A stretch of DNA of 64,000 nucleotides from Datnioides undecimradiatus (lineage: Eukaryota > Chordata > Actinopteri > Lobotiformes > Datnioididae): assembly GCA_008933995.1 (NCBI GenBank), contig WARS01000009.1:4062001-4126000 (forward strand), given 5' to 3'. Below are positions 28,901 to 41,683 of the stretch, piece by piece. The notes under the pieces are model-generated. The model did no database searches, was not told the DNA's origin, and saw only the letters and a list, made by a program, of their open reading frames with translations. The position numbers and the translations under genes are program-made. Positions within the stretch are counted from its first letter, which is position 1. The number at the start of each line of letters is the position of its first letter.

Positions 28901-31260
28901 AAGACGCTGCACTACTCCTAATGTACTTCTTATGCATGTGTTTAGAAATAAACACAAGTCGCCCTAGACAAAAAAAAGCACTCGCTAAATGGATGTAACG
29001 TAATGTACTTCACTTAAAATATACAACAGACGCAGCAATGAAGGTCACTTATTGTGGGTTACAGGAAAATCTATGATGTCATTCTTTTTATATGTACAAC
29101 TCACAACAAAGGGTATTTTGATTCTAATCTATCACGTCAACTTCAGATGGAGAAACTGGATGGAAAACATCAATCAAAGCAGCAAAATACTGTACATGCA
29201 TGACAAACATACATTTCCTTGAATAATAAAAACTGACTTAATATTCCATGAAAATGCACCTTTAAATATACTGTGATCCACTGCATGAATATAATATTAA
29301 TAATAACTTACATATGTACTTTGTACTTTCCCCACCTGCATGGCTACTTTTTGCAGTCTGGATGTGTTTTCAGAGGGCCCTCATCCTTGCACCGTGCTGC
29401 ACTGAAGGATGAGCCAGCTACAAATGATACAATAGGTGAGGGCAGGAGTCAGGCACACCATCTACCGCGTGTTCTTCGGTTGCAGGAGTCACAGGCTATG
29501 ACCTTATATAATCTTCTGCAGCATCTAAGCTCACTATCTGCCCCCTATGCTAAAGCACTGAAGGCTTGAATTGAGAAAAACACGATAGTAAACCTATTGA
29601 AGTATTTTGTGAGCATGAGCCATCCTTTGTTTTTTGTTGTGGGTTGGTTTTTTTTTTGTACTTTTTTTTTTTTATTATTATTTTTCCTTCTACAGCTCTG
29701 TGTTTCTCAAAGCACAAGCCAACAAACTGTATCAGCAGATACAGCTCTCCAACACTCGGCCTCCTAGTATACGACCAGAAACCAATTTCAGCAGGCAGCA
29801 ATGAAAAAAAAAGAATCAGGCCAGTTCTCTGGGGAGAGATAGAGGGGCAGAATGTAAACTTCCCTGGCAAGCCATCCCTGGTGGATTGAACTGTAAAAAG
29901 AAGCTCTAATGCTCACTTCAATACAAGATAAACTGAGTGGACAGTTTACATTACCTGATTAAATGAATTACATTACAGATTATGTAAGGACTGCAAAACA
30001 CTACACATGCACTCATGGAAATGTAATAGTGTCTTCTTGGCTCAGAATACTGTATGCTGGAAACTATAATTATTTTATACGGCATGTTCAGCGTAATTAA
30101 TTGTCCTCTGTGGGCTGAAAATGCAATGCTGAACATATTCTTGAAGGAAAAAATTAACATTTTTGTCATTTTGCCAAGAATTAGATGAGAAGATCAATAC
30201 CACTGTGATGTTTGTAGGGTAAACATGTGATCTTTGCAAAGAGTGTAAACAGGGGGAAACAGTTAGCCTGGTTCTGCAGCAACGACAAACAGTCCCCGCA
30301 CTAAATCTGTAAAACCACATTGTGTGATTCTTTCATTTCACTGTTTGTAGGGGCTAACAAACAGGAGATAACAAGTTCATTAGTGAGCTTTAGATCTGAT
30401 GATAGCTTTTGTTAAAGTTAGACAGAGTCAAGCTAGCTTTTATCCCTATTTCCAGTTAAGCTAATCTAACTGGCTGCAGATAATAGCATCAAAATCAATC
30501 AATATTCTCATCTAACAAACGGATGCCAGCTGTTTCTTTCATTGCACAAATTAACGGTCATTTGTACTTTAAGTTTTTAAGGTTTAAGAGAAAGTCGCAT
30601 GCACTCCTGAAGCATTTTTCCCTCTGCTAGGTCAGCTACTCATTTAAAAACACCGCATTTCAAAGCCTGGGTAAAGCTGCAGTTTGAGTTATGATACCAA
30701 TCATCTCTCCGCCTCACAGGTTTTAGAGTCACAGCTGTCCGTGCTGCAGGACAGCAGCAAAGGTCACTTGTTTCACTAATTAATTACTTTACTTTGTGCG
30801 GGCATCTTTGGTTTCACTCTTTTGACTCGGCAGACAGAAAAGAGCTTTGTTCACCAAGCCACAATGCTCGGCGTAACGTAGATCAAGAGCAGCACAATCG
30901 TAATTGAGAAACATTTGTCTTGTAGTATTTTTCATATGCTGCCTGTGAGACACAAATCCACAACAGTGCACTTAATTCACGATGGCAGCATGCCAGGAAA
31001 AGTTAGGATACACACTTGGAAAAAAAAAAAAAAAAGAGCAGTTTCCCTCGATAACAATGGCACACTTTATTGCTCTTTAGCTCACAATGGTTTTCTGTGC
31101 AGCTTGTGGTATTGCTGCAGTATCCTGTTATGGGGAACAATCCAATTCCTCTGACATAGTTACAGATCAGCCTGAGAATAACAATCTGCAAATACATCAT
31201 TCAAGAAATGCAGCGAGCAGCCACCTCGGGCTTTTCTGTTTATAAATAAAATCCAAACCG

Positions 31261-31325
<65 letters not shown>

Positions 31326-31702
31326 GCTATATGATAAAAAAGTCAGTTTAGTCAATGAGCCAGGGTATTACGGAGAATTACAGACATTCAGCTACAGGAC
31401 GCTTTAAGGGTACTTTTATATCTGATCTTCTGCTGCTGTGGCATGAATATTTCATTCCGGTAGTGAGCAGCATTGCAGTGGCATATTTCATATTTCTATG
31501 CAAACCCTCGCTCAGAGTAACATGCATTTGCCTTGATGAATAAGTGATCCCTCTTTACTCTCTCCCAAACTCTCAGGCCCCTCTCATATTGTTAAGACTT
31601 GTCAACAACTGACACACGCCAAAGATGTAGTGAACAAACAAACAAATGGATAAGTGAGTGCACACCACTGATTGTCGGTGTGTAGCACGAGTGCATGTGT
31701 CC

Positions 31703-31743
<41 letters not shown>

Positions 31744-34700
31744 TCTGGTGCCCTGCCAGAGTCTGAGCCCGTTCTGCTGAGTGGGCAGATTCTCTGGCGG
31801 AGTGTCCCATCGGAGTGACAAGTGCATTTAGAAACAGCCTGATGGAGTCATTAACGGCAGCGCTGCTCATTAGCAACACACACACACACATGCTCATTCA
31901 CACACGCCGAGCGCACACACATACAACCCCTCAGTAACAATAGCGTCATCGCCAGGTTATTACACCGACAACGGATAAATCTATAAAATCTGGACGATAC
32001 AGCACTTTTATAGAAAGCCATGATATGCAACATAATATCATTCAAGAAGGAGGCTGACACATCTGATTATGAAAACAAGCCATCACATACACGCACACAC
32101 ACAACCACAAGCACAATCAAACCATATTGATTACTGGAATAACAACAAAGCATCCATTATTGATCCCCTTGTCCTTTCTGCGTATGAGATTCAAGCAAAG
32201 TCGAGTAATCAAGGGCATTACAGCATTCCTGGTGGATCTCGAGCAGAAAACAGAATACGAGTCATCAATAAACCACTATTTTCCTCAGAAAAATGGCTCA
32301 TGCTTTTAAGCCTATAGCAGTTTCACTGCCACGTAGGCTTCGGGCATAAACTGATTATTAAAAATGAATTAATGGAGGATAATAAAGCTAAAAGTCAGGC
32401 TTAAATCACCAGGATACATATTTTTAACCTGACAAAATGTACTGTAATTGTGGTATTTTTAGCATGTTTGCTAAGCTACATTACACCATTATAATCAGCA
32501 TTAGGCATTACATCACAGCCATGTGAGAGAGAGGCAAATAAGTGGGAAATGGCTTCAAAGGGAACATTATGTTCTTGCTGATTATTAGGCTCAAATGCCA
32601 GTTTCCTATTTGCATCGGATGAGTCATCCACAGAGACATCCAGCTTTATGTTGGGACTGATTCATTGGTAATGCTGTAGTGAGACCACAAGAGCCCAGTG
32701 CAAGAATCAAACAATCACTGACACTTAATGGCAACATGTACATGATGAATGTGTCAGACAGCCATTCAGACACACGCAGCAAAGATCCTCAGAGGTCCTG
32801 AGATACACAGCCAATTACGATCTGAACTGAGGGATAAGAAGGTGTCAGAGGTCCTGTGGACTGCAGTTTGATGCCACTCAATTATCTGAAGACATTACCG
32901 GCTGAATTATGGGATTTTTGCAACGCTGCCTTTGTTGTTGTCACACTCGCAAAACAGAGCCGTTCTACTGTAGGATGGTAATGCGTTGGCAAACACACTG
33001 CCGTTACCTCTAGCCTGCCTCTATTAGTGTGATTCTCAGCTCATTATATCGGGAGGATTTCCAACTACATGCAGATGAATTACTCCAGTCAAGACAACAC
33101 TTGTTAAACCAACCAAAGGACAATAAACATAAGCTGATTTATGGTGGAGACAGGACACAAATACATAAACATTCGACACAGCAGCCCTGGAGAAATTGGA
33201 AACACTGCAGTAACCTTTTGAAATGAAGAAATGCTTTAGAAATAACCTTAAAAAAAAAAAAAAGAAATTGAGGTGCTCACCTAGCTGTGCCCTCTCCCTC
33301 TGGACATCCTTGAAGTTGAGTCCACTGGTCAGGGTGCTCTCTCTGTAGCGATGGAGGGCCTCCCGCCTCCCATTGGTCCCCAGCTCCCGGAGCACAGACT
33401 GTTTGAGAGGCTCGGCCTTCAGACAGTGGGCCCATCCTGAGAAGTCTGGTACAGTCCACTTCACCAGGTCCTCCAGCCGCACAATCACCTTCTCAGACAC
33501 TGCAATTACCTCATGCTGAAAAGGAAGCAGGACAGAATCCCAATTACAATCAGCAGCACATAACGGCGGCGGCATAGATGCAACTGCGCCAAGGTCATGG
33601 ACCATTTACTTTTACCATTATTTTATGGCTCTGTTTGAAACTGTTTTGTTGAGCAGACATATACAAACATTTTAACAACAGCACATCTGCAGGAAAACCA
33701 TGTTTGAAGGGTAAACTTTAAAACCAAATATTTTGTTCAGTAACTTACTGTACAAACAACATCACACTGTCATATATTTTAAAATTAGGGCACTGAATTA
33801 TTTTGACCTATCTTTTAAATTTAGCGTGCAACACACTTACGCCCCATTTACGCTGCACAAAAAAAACCACTAACGCCCGCAAACATCTGGCTTTTGTCGT
33901 CAATTTAAAACTGTACAATCGGGAATCAAACCCGTGTCAAATGACTCTGCAATGGTCACGGGTGTTCATCGACTCCAACGCCAATCGGCATCAATGTAAA
34001 CAAAACACCCGGGTACACACGCGCCAATTTTCGACCCATTTCCGGCCGCGATGCCGTGAAGCGCGCGGCTGTTGACGTGTCAACAGCTGATGAACCGAGC
34101 CAGTTAGCGCAGTTTACAGTCCGCGGGAACAACTAGTGATTGTGGTACCGCGTATCGTGCGGGATGCGACACCGGCCGGAAACCGGTATTGCCATATTGT
34201 TTTCTACGATAACCCTGTTTTACGGCGCGATTGTGACGTCGGACGTGATGCCGGACGTGACGCACTAGAAAACGCAAAGAAAAGCAAAGTTCACAAATAC
34301 TCCCCAACAAGTATGAGTCCTGAATACTGAAGAGTACTTAAGTAATATTAGCAAAATATATTTAAAAAACAAATCTAATAGTACTTATATGCATGAGTGT
34401 AGTGTATATGCAGAGTTATATTCCCATAGTATACTATATTTTTCAGTTTTTCTCACTAAAAATGACACGTTAGAGCGTTTCAATGCCAAGTTTAGACACG
34501 TGTATATTATACTGAGCAGGTTTGTAGCAGAGTGCTGAATTATATCATATGTAAAACCTTGACCACCAGAGCAGATAACTAGTTACTTTAAATGTCAAAT
34601 AAATGGGGAGTAAAAAAGACATTGTTTATACCCCGAAATACAGCAGCAGAAGTATAAAAGTGTAATAAAATGGATATATTAGACTTGTAGTACCTAAATT

Positions 34701-37700
34701 TGGACTTAATTATTGTACTTGAGTAAATATGCCTAGTTACATTCCTTCACTGGTGAGTAATGTATGGCAGTGATCATAAAAACAGGATTAAAATAAGGAC
34801 AAAGATCATAATCAGAGTCAGAGCGAGTGGAGGAAACAGGACAAACAACAGAGCGTCCTTATTTATCAACTAAATTAGAATGTGCGTCAAGTAGCATTAC
34901 GGCTGTGGATGCACATTAATGTAAGTAAATTACGGCACTATGAATATGGATGATGTGGATGATTGCTGGATTGAATTTATGCCAGCAGTTAAATCAATGT
35001 CAATGAGGACGTAGATGTTTTGGACTTTTTTTTTTTTTTTTTTGGATTAGCATTTAGCTCAAAGATCCGGGGCCTGATATTTAAATGTTAAGATTTTACA
35101 CCTTTAAATCAAAAGTCGCACCCAGTCGCTATGATTATTAAACCTTAAACGTGTGGATGAGTAGTAATGCAATGTAATTTGTTGGAGTGAGGGCGTAATG
35201 AAGGCAGGACACGGAAAGCTGTGAGGCACTAGTCTCCCTGACACACAATAAAACTAACTTGACACTGTCAGGAAACTATAAATGTAAATCTATAGCTGCG
35301 ACGTGCATGGCTGACACTGAGGTGAGCTGAATAAAGCTGTCGTGGTTTTGTGTACACACTACTGGCTTTACTTAATACGATTTGCTCTCTCTCCACCATG
35401 TGCTTCAACCTTTTTTTCTATCCTGAGGTTGATTTGAACCCTTTTAATAACTCTTATACTTGAAGAACTACAAGCCCAATGGAGAGGGAGGGAAGCAGAG
35501 ATGCTTAAATGTGTTTCCATTTGAAGGGCTAATGGCTGAAGTGTTTGTTACCAACAGAGCGGAGTGGTGTGCTGGAAGATGGCTATTACAGAAAAAAGGG
35601 GAGGAGGGGGGGGGCAATCTGGAGGACAGATGTGTACAGGCAGAAATGCAGACACTCTGAGTAGGTCTCTAATGTTTACCTTAGTTATCTCCAATTTACC
35701 AGGCATCTGTCTGCCTGTACACATTTCCCCTCAAAGAGCCAGTATATTATTGACATTAAAATAACCTTCATTATTGACATGTATGTATGAAGACAGAGAG
35801 GGTGCAATAAAAGCTTCTCCTATACCATCCAATAAAATCCAAAAGAACAAGGCTGCAGTAAATCCTTCCTTTTGCGAAGCTTCAAATGTCAGGTTCTTCA
35901 AGCAGCATTTTCCACATTTTAATGGATTATTTCAAAAACGCTCCTGTTATTTGTCGCCGTATTCTAAAAACAAACACATGACTTTTCAGCGTTTCAGATT
36001 CTCTCTGAGTGCTCTGTCTATACAATTACCCATATTCAGTTCTCACATCATCCGCAACTACAGGCATATCAAATCCCAACCAGTTTGGAGACAGTATTTC
36101 CTTATAAAGGAAAAGCCTGCGAGGGATAGCTTGATATAGCTGTGCCTCCCTCACTAAGTAGAAACATCAAACATGGGTTTTCGGTCTTCTTATAATGAGC
36201 TGTCTTCAGCTGTCAAGTGGTGGCGGGTGGTTGTAACCGGCTTTCCATGCAATGAAAAACTGACTGCTGTTTCTGCCGTCAGAAAAGCAGGCCATTTGAA
36301 TAATGTAGTGCAACAGTAAATAGCATTCAGCCTGCAGCCAAAAACCACATTGTGCCATATCTCTACAGAATTAGCTACTGTACTTTGATGCGATCAACTG
36401 ACAGCACGTAGAGAAACAAAACCATGAAACATTTCGGTTTTGAGTCCGTTTGGAAAAAAATAACTAAAATAATGCGTCAAATGTTCTGCTGCTGGTGTAG
36501 GAGTCAAACAGCAATACTTCAAGTAATTCAATAGCACACCAGAGCATGCACACAGCAACAGCGAACTTTAAAAACACACAGCCATTCCCTCTATATCAAT
36601 CAGCTGAATGACATGGTGCCTTGTGTGAGTGTCAACAGATCCTGTTTGGGGACTTGTTCAGCTTGAGAGCAAAACACAACAGGTGAGAGCAATTCAGCAG
36701 CTGTCACCACAGTCCAGAATATAATCAGTCTATGAACGGAGCCAAAACAGGCTACATCCATTAGTTTTTCTCTTTCTGTCTTTTTTTTTTTTTTTTACTT
36801 TACACCAACTGAAGTCTGCGGGCTGCTGTGTGATGCAGCACATACAGTCAGGAAGCTCAGCACTGGCTTGTGGTTTTCACAAGTCATGATATTTGATTGA
36901 GAAATGTTTGGGCAAATAGTGCAGAATTAAGAAATGTGCAGTGTTTCCATGAGGAAACCGTTGCTGCGAAGTTATTGAGAAACGAACATGACAGCAGCAT
37001 TGTGCTAACCCAGTTTAGCAACCAATTCATCACCGTATAATCTGTTGATTCATTTCATATTTTAGCCAACAGAGAGTCAAAAAACAGTGAAAAACAGACG
37101 GCTGACTTAAATTACTTTTTATCTATCGCTGAATGCAGAAAATAACTGACAGATTGACGGATAATGAAATAACTTTGTTACTTTGTAGCCCCACATTTCT
37201 GCTTAGTACATGATTAGATGATTAATCTATTACAGAAATTGTTGTCAATTCATTTTCCGTCAAATCAATTAATCGACTAATTGTTTCAGCACTCTGCCAA
37301 GATGAATCACTGCAGTGGCATTCACCAGCGTTGCAGGGGTCTTCTACTCACTTCTTTGGTTTCAAAGACGCGCTTTAGACACTTGCTCCTCTGTAAATGC
37401 CGCCCGTCCACACTGTCCTGTCATTTCCAGTTAGGCAGCTGATAGTTCAGCAAAGCGGCAGACACAGCCAGCAGGCCACTTGATAATATAGGTCAGAGGA
37501 CTGCGAGCCCACAGCCAAGAGGTGACACTCCACATCAGCAACATACCAAACAGCCCGGTGTCATTTCACTGACACTTCCCACACAGAAGCATTAAGAGCA
37601 TTTATACACTCTGAATCCTACACTAAATGTCTTAATGCACTGCTATAATTTTACCTTGGGCATGTCAATAAACGCACACAATCTCTAACTGCTAATTTTT

Positions 37701-38250
37701 ACGACTGAGTTAAAATGCAAGGTAACACATTAACAGCTGAATGTTACATTCTGTCTCCGTTCTTCTATCAATAATTCATGTTATTACTGCAGCAGCACGA
37801 TATCTCCAAAAACATTACTGAGTGAATTTATTGCTATGACTGCACATAATGGACTGAAAGTGGGGAAAAAACAGACTTCTGCTGTGAAACTGTAGATAAC
37901 TCTGTTCCAGCAACCCATGACTTGAGCAATCTCATTGAAATTAAACTCACTAAAATCCATATCATTCAATTTATATGGATGCTGCAGCGTACTGGTGGCA
38001 AAACAGCACATAAGGGACATTCCCAATTCTATATTCGGTGATCCAATTAGAAACAATGCACCCTGAAATATTCCATATCCCTCTGAACAATTCCCTGCGA
38101 GAAATCCACGCCACTGTGCGCAAACAGCGAAGGAGACATTCCTGACTGTCAGCGTTCTGCGCCGGAGCGTCTCATCGCTCGGACAGGACTTTCAGCTTGG
38201 GAGTCAAGGGGTGCACGCTCCCAGTGGGTGGGTGTCTTTCTATACTGTGG

Positions 38251-38283
<33 letters not shown>

Positions 38284-41200
38284 GCTCCTGTCATGCTGGG
38301 AAGGTTTCAGCCTGCTGCCTCAGAGAGGTCAGCGCTGGAATTCCTAAGGCCAAAGGAGATTAGTAATTGAGTAATGGACATGGTGACATGGACAATGAGG
38401 AGACAGAGAGGCAGAGAGAGCAGGAGAAGGAAGAGAGAGAGAGAGAGAGAACGAGGGTATGAAACACAATATGAGTTCATTATCTATCTCCCCTCCCCAT
38501 GACTGACCTTGGCTTCAGTGTCCCAAAACAAACTTATCTGGGAATTAAAAAGGAGCTCTGGGGAGTAAGCCAGGGACAATTGAATTAGAATATGTTTTTT
38601 TGAGACTGCCTCAAGAGTAGAAAGAGTTCAAGGTACAACATTTAAAAAGGTGAGAGTTATTGTACATAATGTTCTGCCACTTAATGCATGCAGTTTATTC
38701 ATATGCATAAAAGTTGCTGTAATATCTGCAGGGTGCTGAACTCATCTTTTATTCACTGATTCCATTAAGAGATTGCTCTTACATGAGCCGGGGTGATATA
38801 TGAACTTAGCATTCTTTCGCTGTTATAATGACAGAGAAAAATAGCGAGATAACAGGAGATTTCAAAGCATCGCCGAAAGTGGGTGAGGCATCCATCATGT
38901 AAGGTGACACCGCAAAAAGAGCTGCGTCAGCTCCTTCAAATGACTGCATCTTTGTACTCTTGTGTTTTGGCAAATGCACGCACACACACACACACGCACA
39001 CACACACACACACACACACACGGACAGAGAAAAACAACAAAATGCGAGATGATTCCACATGCTCCGTCTAAGAAACCGCCTTCAAGAATGAAAAATATTA
39101 GCTGGAGCATTAAGCAAGAGCTTCTCATCTGTGGCTGCATTCTCCTCAAAGGTTATAATAACGATCCACTGTAGCTGGGGGCACTGGAGTCATGCATCAA
39201 GGCAAATGTTTGCCTGTTCAAGTGGTTAGTCAATGACAAAGTGGAAAAAACTGAGCTAAAGAGCACCAAAAGGCTCTGGTGTGTTGACAAACCGGGGCGC
39301 TGCTGAAACATATCATTACATAGGCGGAAAAGACACAAAACAGTTTTGGTCTAAAGTATCAGAAGATTGTGAAGGCCCAGAATGACAACTCCTAAACCGA
39401 TGGGAAATGTTAGCGGGTGTGTTTTTTTTTTTTTTTTTATAGTCTTTGAAGTCCAGGGTATTCCATTTTAAAGGTTTTAAATTACACTATCCTAAAAAGC
39501 TGGTAATAATTTACATGCTATTTCAGCAATGGTGAGGAATTCACTGGAGGGCAGTGTTCAGAGTTAATGACTTGTTCTGCGGCAGGAGGAGGCACACATG
39601 CGCGCACGCCACACATGCACGCTAAAAGCATCCCCCACCACCACCACCACACACCCACCCTCCACCTCTAAATTCCTGCCATTGTTGTGTGAATGGGGAG
39701 ATTTGGTATAATGCACAGACTGGCCAAGACAAGGCAGCAGTATGGATGTTGTAAAAAGATCACTGTAAAAATCTGCCATATCACATTTACGCCCGAGTCA
39801 TTCAGCAGAACGACCTTATCCATCAAAATGCTGGTCGCATATCTAAGCCACTTACACTTAATTCAACTAGCATCCCCGATGCCTGAATTACCCATTCAGG
39901 GTTTTTCCCTTAGGAAAAATCAAAGAAGCAGCAAATGAATACAATCTAATTTCCCTACAAGCTGGCTTTCCAAGCACTGAAACACATGCATGGACTACTG
40001 CCATGTACTGAAGAAATGGCTCTGGATGCATGCCAAAGTGTTTTCCACAGCAATCAATACTGGCCTACTGCTGCAGTCCCCAGCCTGTCAGTGTGTGTGT
40101 GTATGTGTGTGTGTATGTGTGTGTGTGCCAAAGCCTTGTCAGCTAGAGGGACAGAATAGAGGAGAAGAGAGGTCAGATGAAATCAGAGGTGATGATAATA
40201 GCACATTAATATAACATGATCCAGAAATATTCTCCGCGGTCGTGAATTCCCATTAAGACCGCCTTGCTGTATTTGCACTAAAGTGGGATATATAGTATAA
40301 GATAAGCACAAGCAATTAACCGCCTGCAGCAGAGTATACAATAAGTGGGTGTTGTGTGGGGTGAGCTGTTATCTACACACTCTGTACAACAGCTCTGTCT
40401 CTCTCTCTCGAAATGAGGGAGTCCAAAAACAGAAAGTATTACAGCTGGGTGAGCAGTACCAGCAGGAGAGGCAGGCCATTTGGAGTGAGAAGAAATAATG
40501 TGTCACTCAATGAGTTTTAAAACACATGTGACTGTTTAGTCGGTGGCAGTTTGCAGGCAGACAAATAGAGCAGAGGCCCCAATAGAGGGTTTGTCATAAT
40601 GGGTGAGCAACTCGACACAAAGCCTGTTTAAAGAGCAAGCAGAGCTCAACTGGTGGGGGTAAACACTGCTTGTCAGGCTGAGATACAATGAAAAATAGAG
40701 CTTCCTCCACATATGGACTTAATAATTAACTCAGAATAAATAGATTAATAAATTTTCTCTGGATCTGTTTAGCAACTATTAAGCAAACACAGGCACCGAG
40801 AGGTAGGTTTATTCAATGAATCATTCTTTCTATTTCCAGCCAAAGCTGACTGGATTTTTAAAGCTGGCTGCGTTTAAAAGGAATTGACCTCCAACCCGGT
40901 GACAGAAGAAAAACAAGCACAGTAGGTCATGGGTTGGTTCCTCTTGTCACTGCACAGCACAGCAAAAACACAGCAAAAAACAGCGCAGGAGAGGCTGAGA
41001 GCAAACAAATACCTGAGAAATAACCAGGAAATTACATCATAGCTCTGCACTGAGAACACAAGTGAATCAGTAATCCATTTCCAGTGAGCTAGTTCAATAT
41101 AGGGCTGTTCTGGTGACTTGAAAAATCCGTGCCTTTTGGTATTTGGAGGATATTGGCTTCAGGCTTAAGATAATAGCTATCTACAAAAGATATGAGGTGT

Positions 41201-41649
41201 GATCTCGCAGAGAAAGGGAGCAACGCAGCACTGGCTGTTTACATGTCAAATGTCAGGCAGTGCGTCTGTTTTATGTCACGTGAATATATTCAGGAGTAAA
41301 TCTAACATGATCTCAGAGCAAATGTCATGAGCCCCAGTGACACCAAGTTTGTGGCTTTACCTCACAAAGCTGTCTGTGCTCATTTGGCACCAAAACCCTG
41401 TGAAAGCAGCACACTTCCTGAAAGCTGTATGTTATCAGGTTCATATCCGTGTGAGTCACTGGGCTAATTTGAACTCCTTATTTTCAGCCAGTCTATTACA
41501 GATTTACAGTTCAGCCTAGCTCCACACATTAATATGTCGTCCAGAGTACTGAAGAAAGATGACAAATGTAAGGTTTATATAGTCCACTTCCATGCGCGGC
41601 TGAAAATGAACTCTTTGCTAATGTTTACATAAAAAAAAAAACAATATCT

Positions 41650-41683
<34 letters not shown>

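Larger units (their letters stand above)
10993..33280 (-). other. arid5b: arid5b intron 3
   Basis: A 22-kb intron with no convincing coding sequence. The longer open frames (for example 154 codons at 18537-19001 and 140 at 26493-26915, both minus strand) lack recognisable domains and splice context. It contains repeat copies (13140-13425, 15100-15380, 15600-16330, 28803-29010, 30130-30530), many homopolymer and microsatellite runs, and stretches that resemble developmental enhancers (19300-19770, 22250-22600). In human, intron 3 of ARID5B carries regulatory variants linked to childhood leukaemia risk, so regulatory content here is plausible. Confidence 0.85.

Noticed and set aside
33036-33605. 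189-codon minus-strand frame as a single protein
   Set aside because: It is arid5b exon 3 read through into both introns; only 33281-33515 is coding, as splice sites and similarity show.
33920-33934. tRNA gene suggested by a T-arm-like sequence on the minus strand
   Set aside because: No matching acceptor stem, D-arm or box A at the right distance; only the T-arm-like palindrome is present.
35774-36139. 121-codon plus-strand open frame in arid5b intron 2
   Set aside because: No domain, no promoter context, antisense to the gene.
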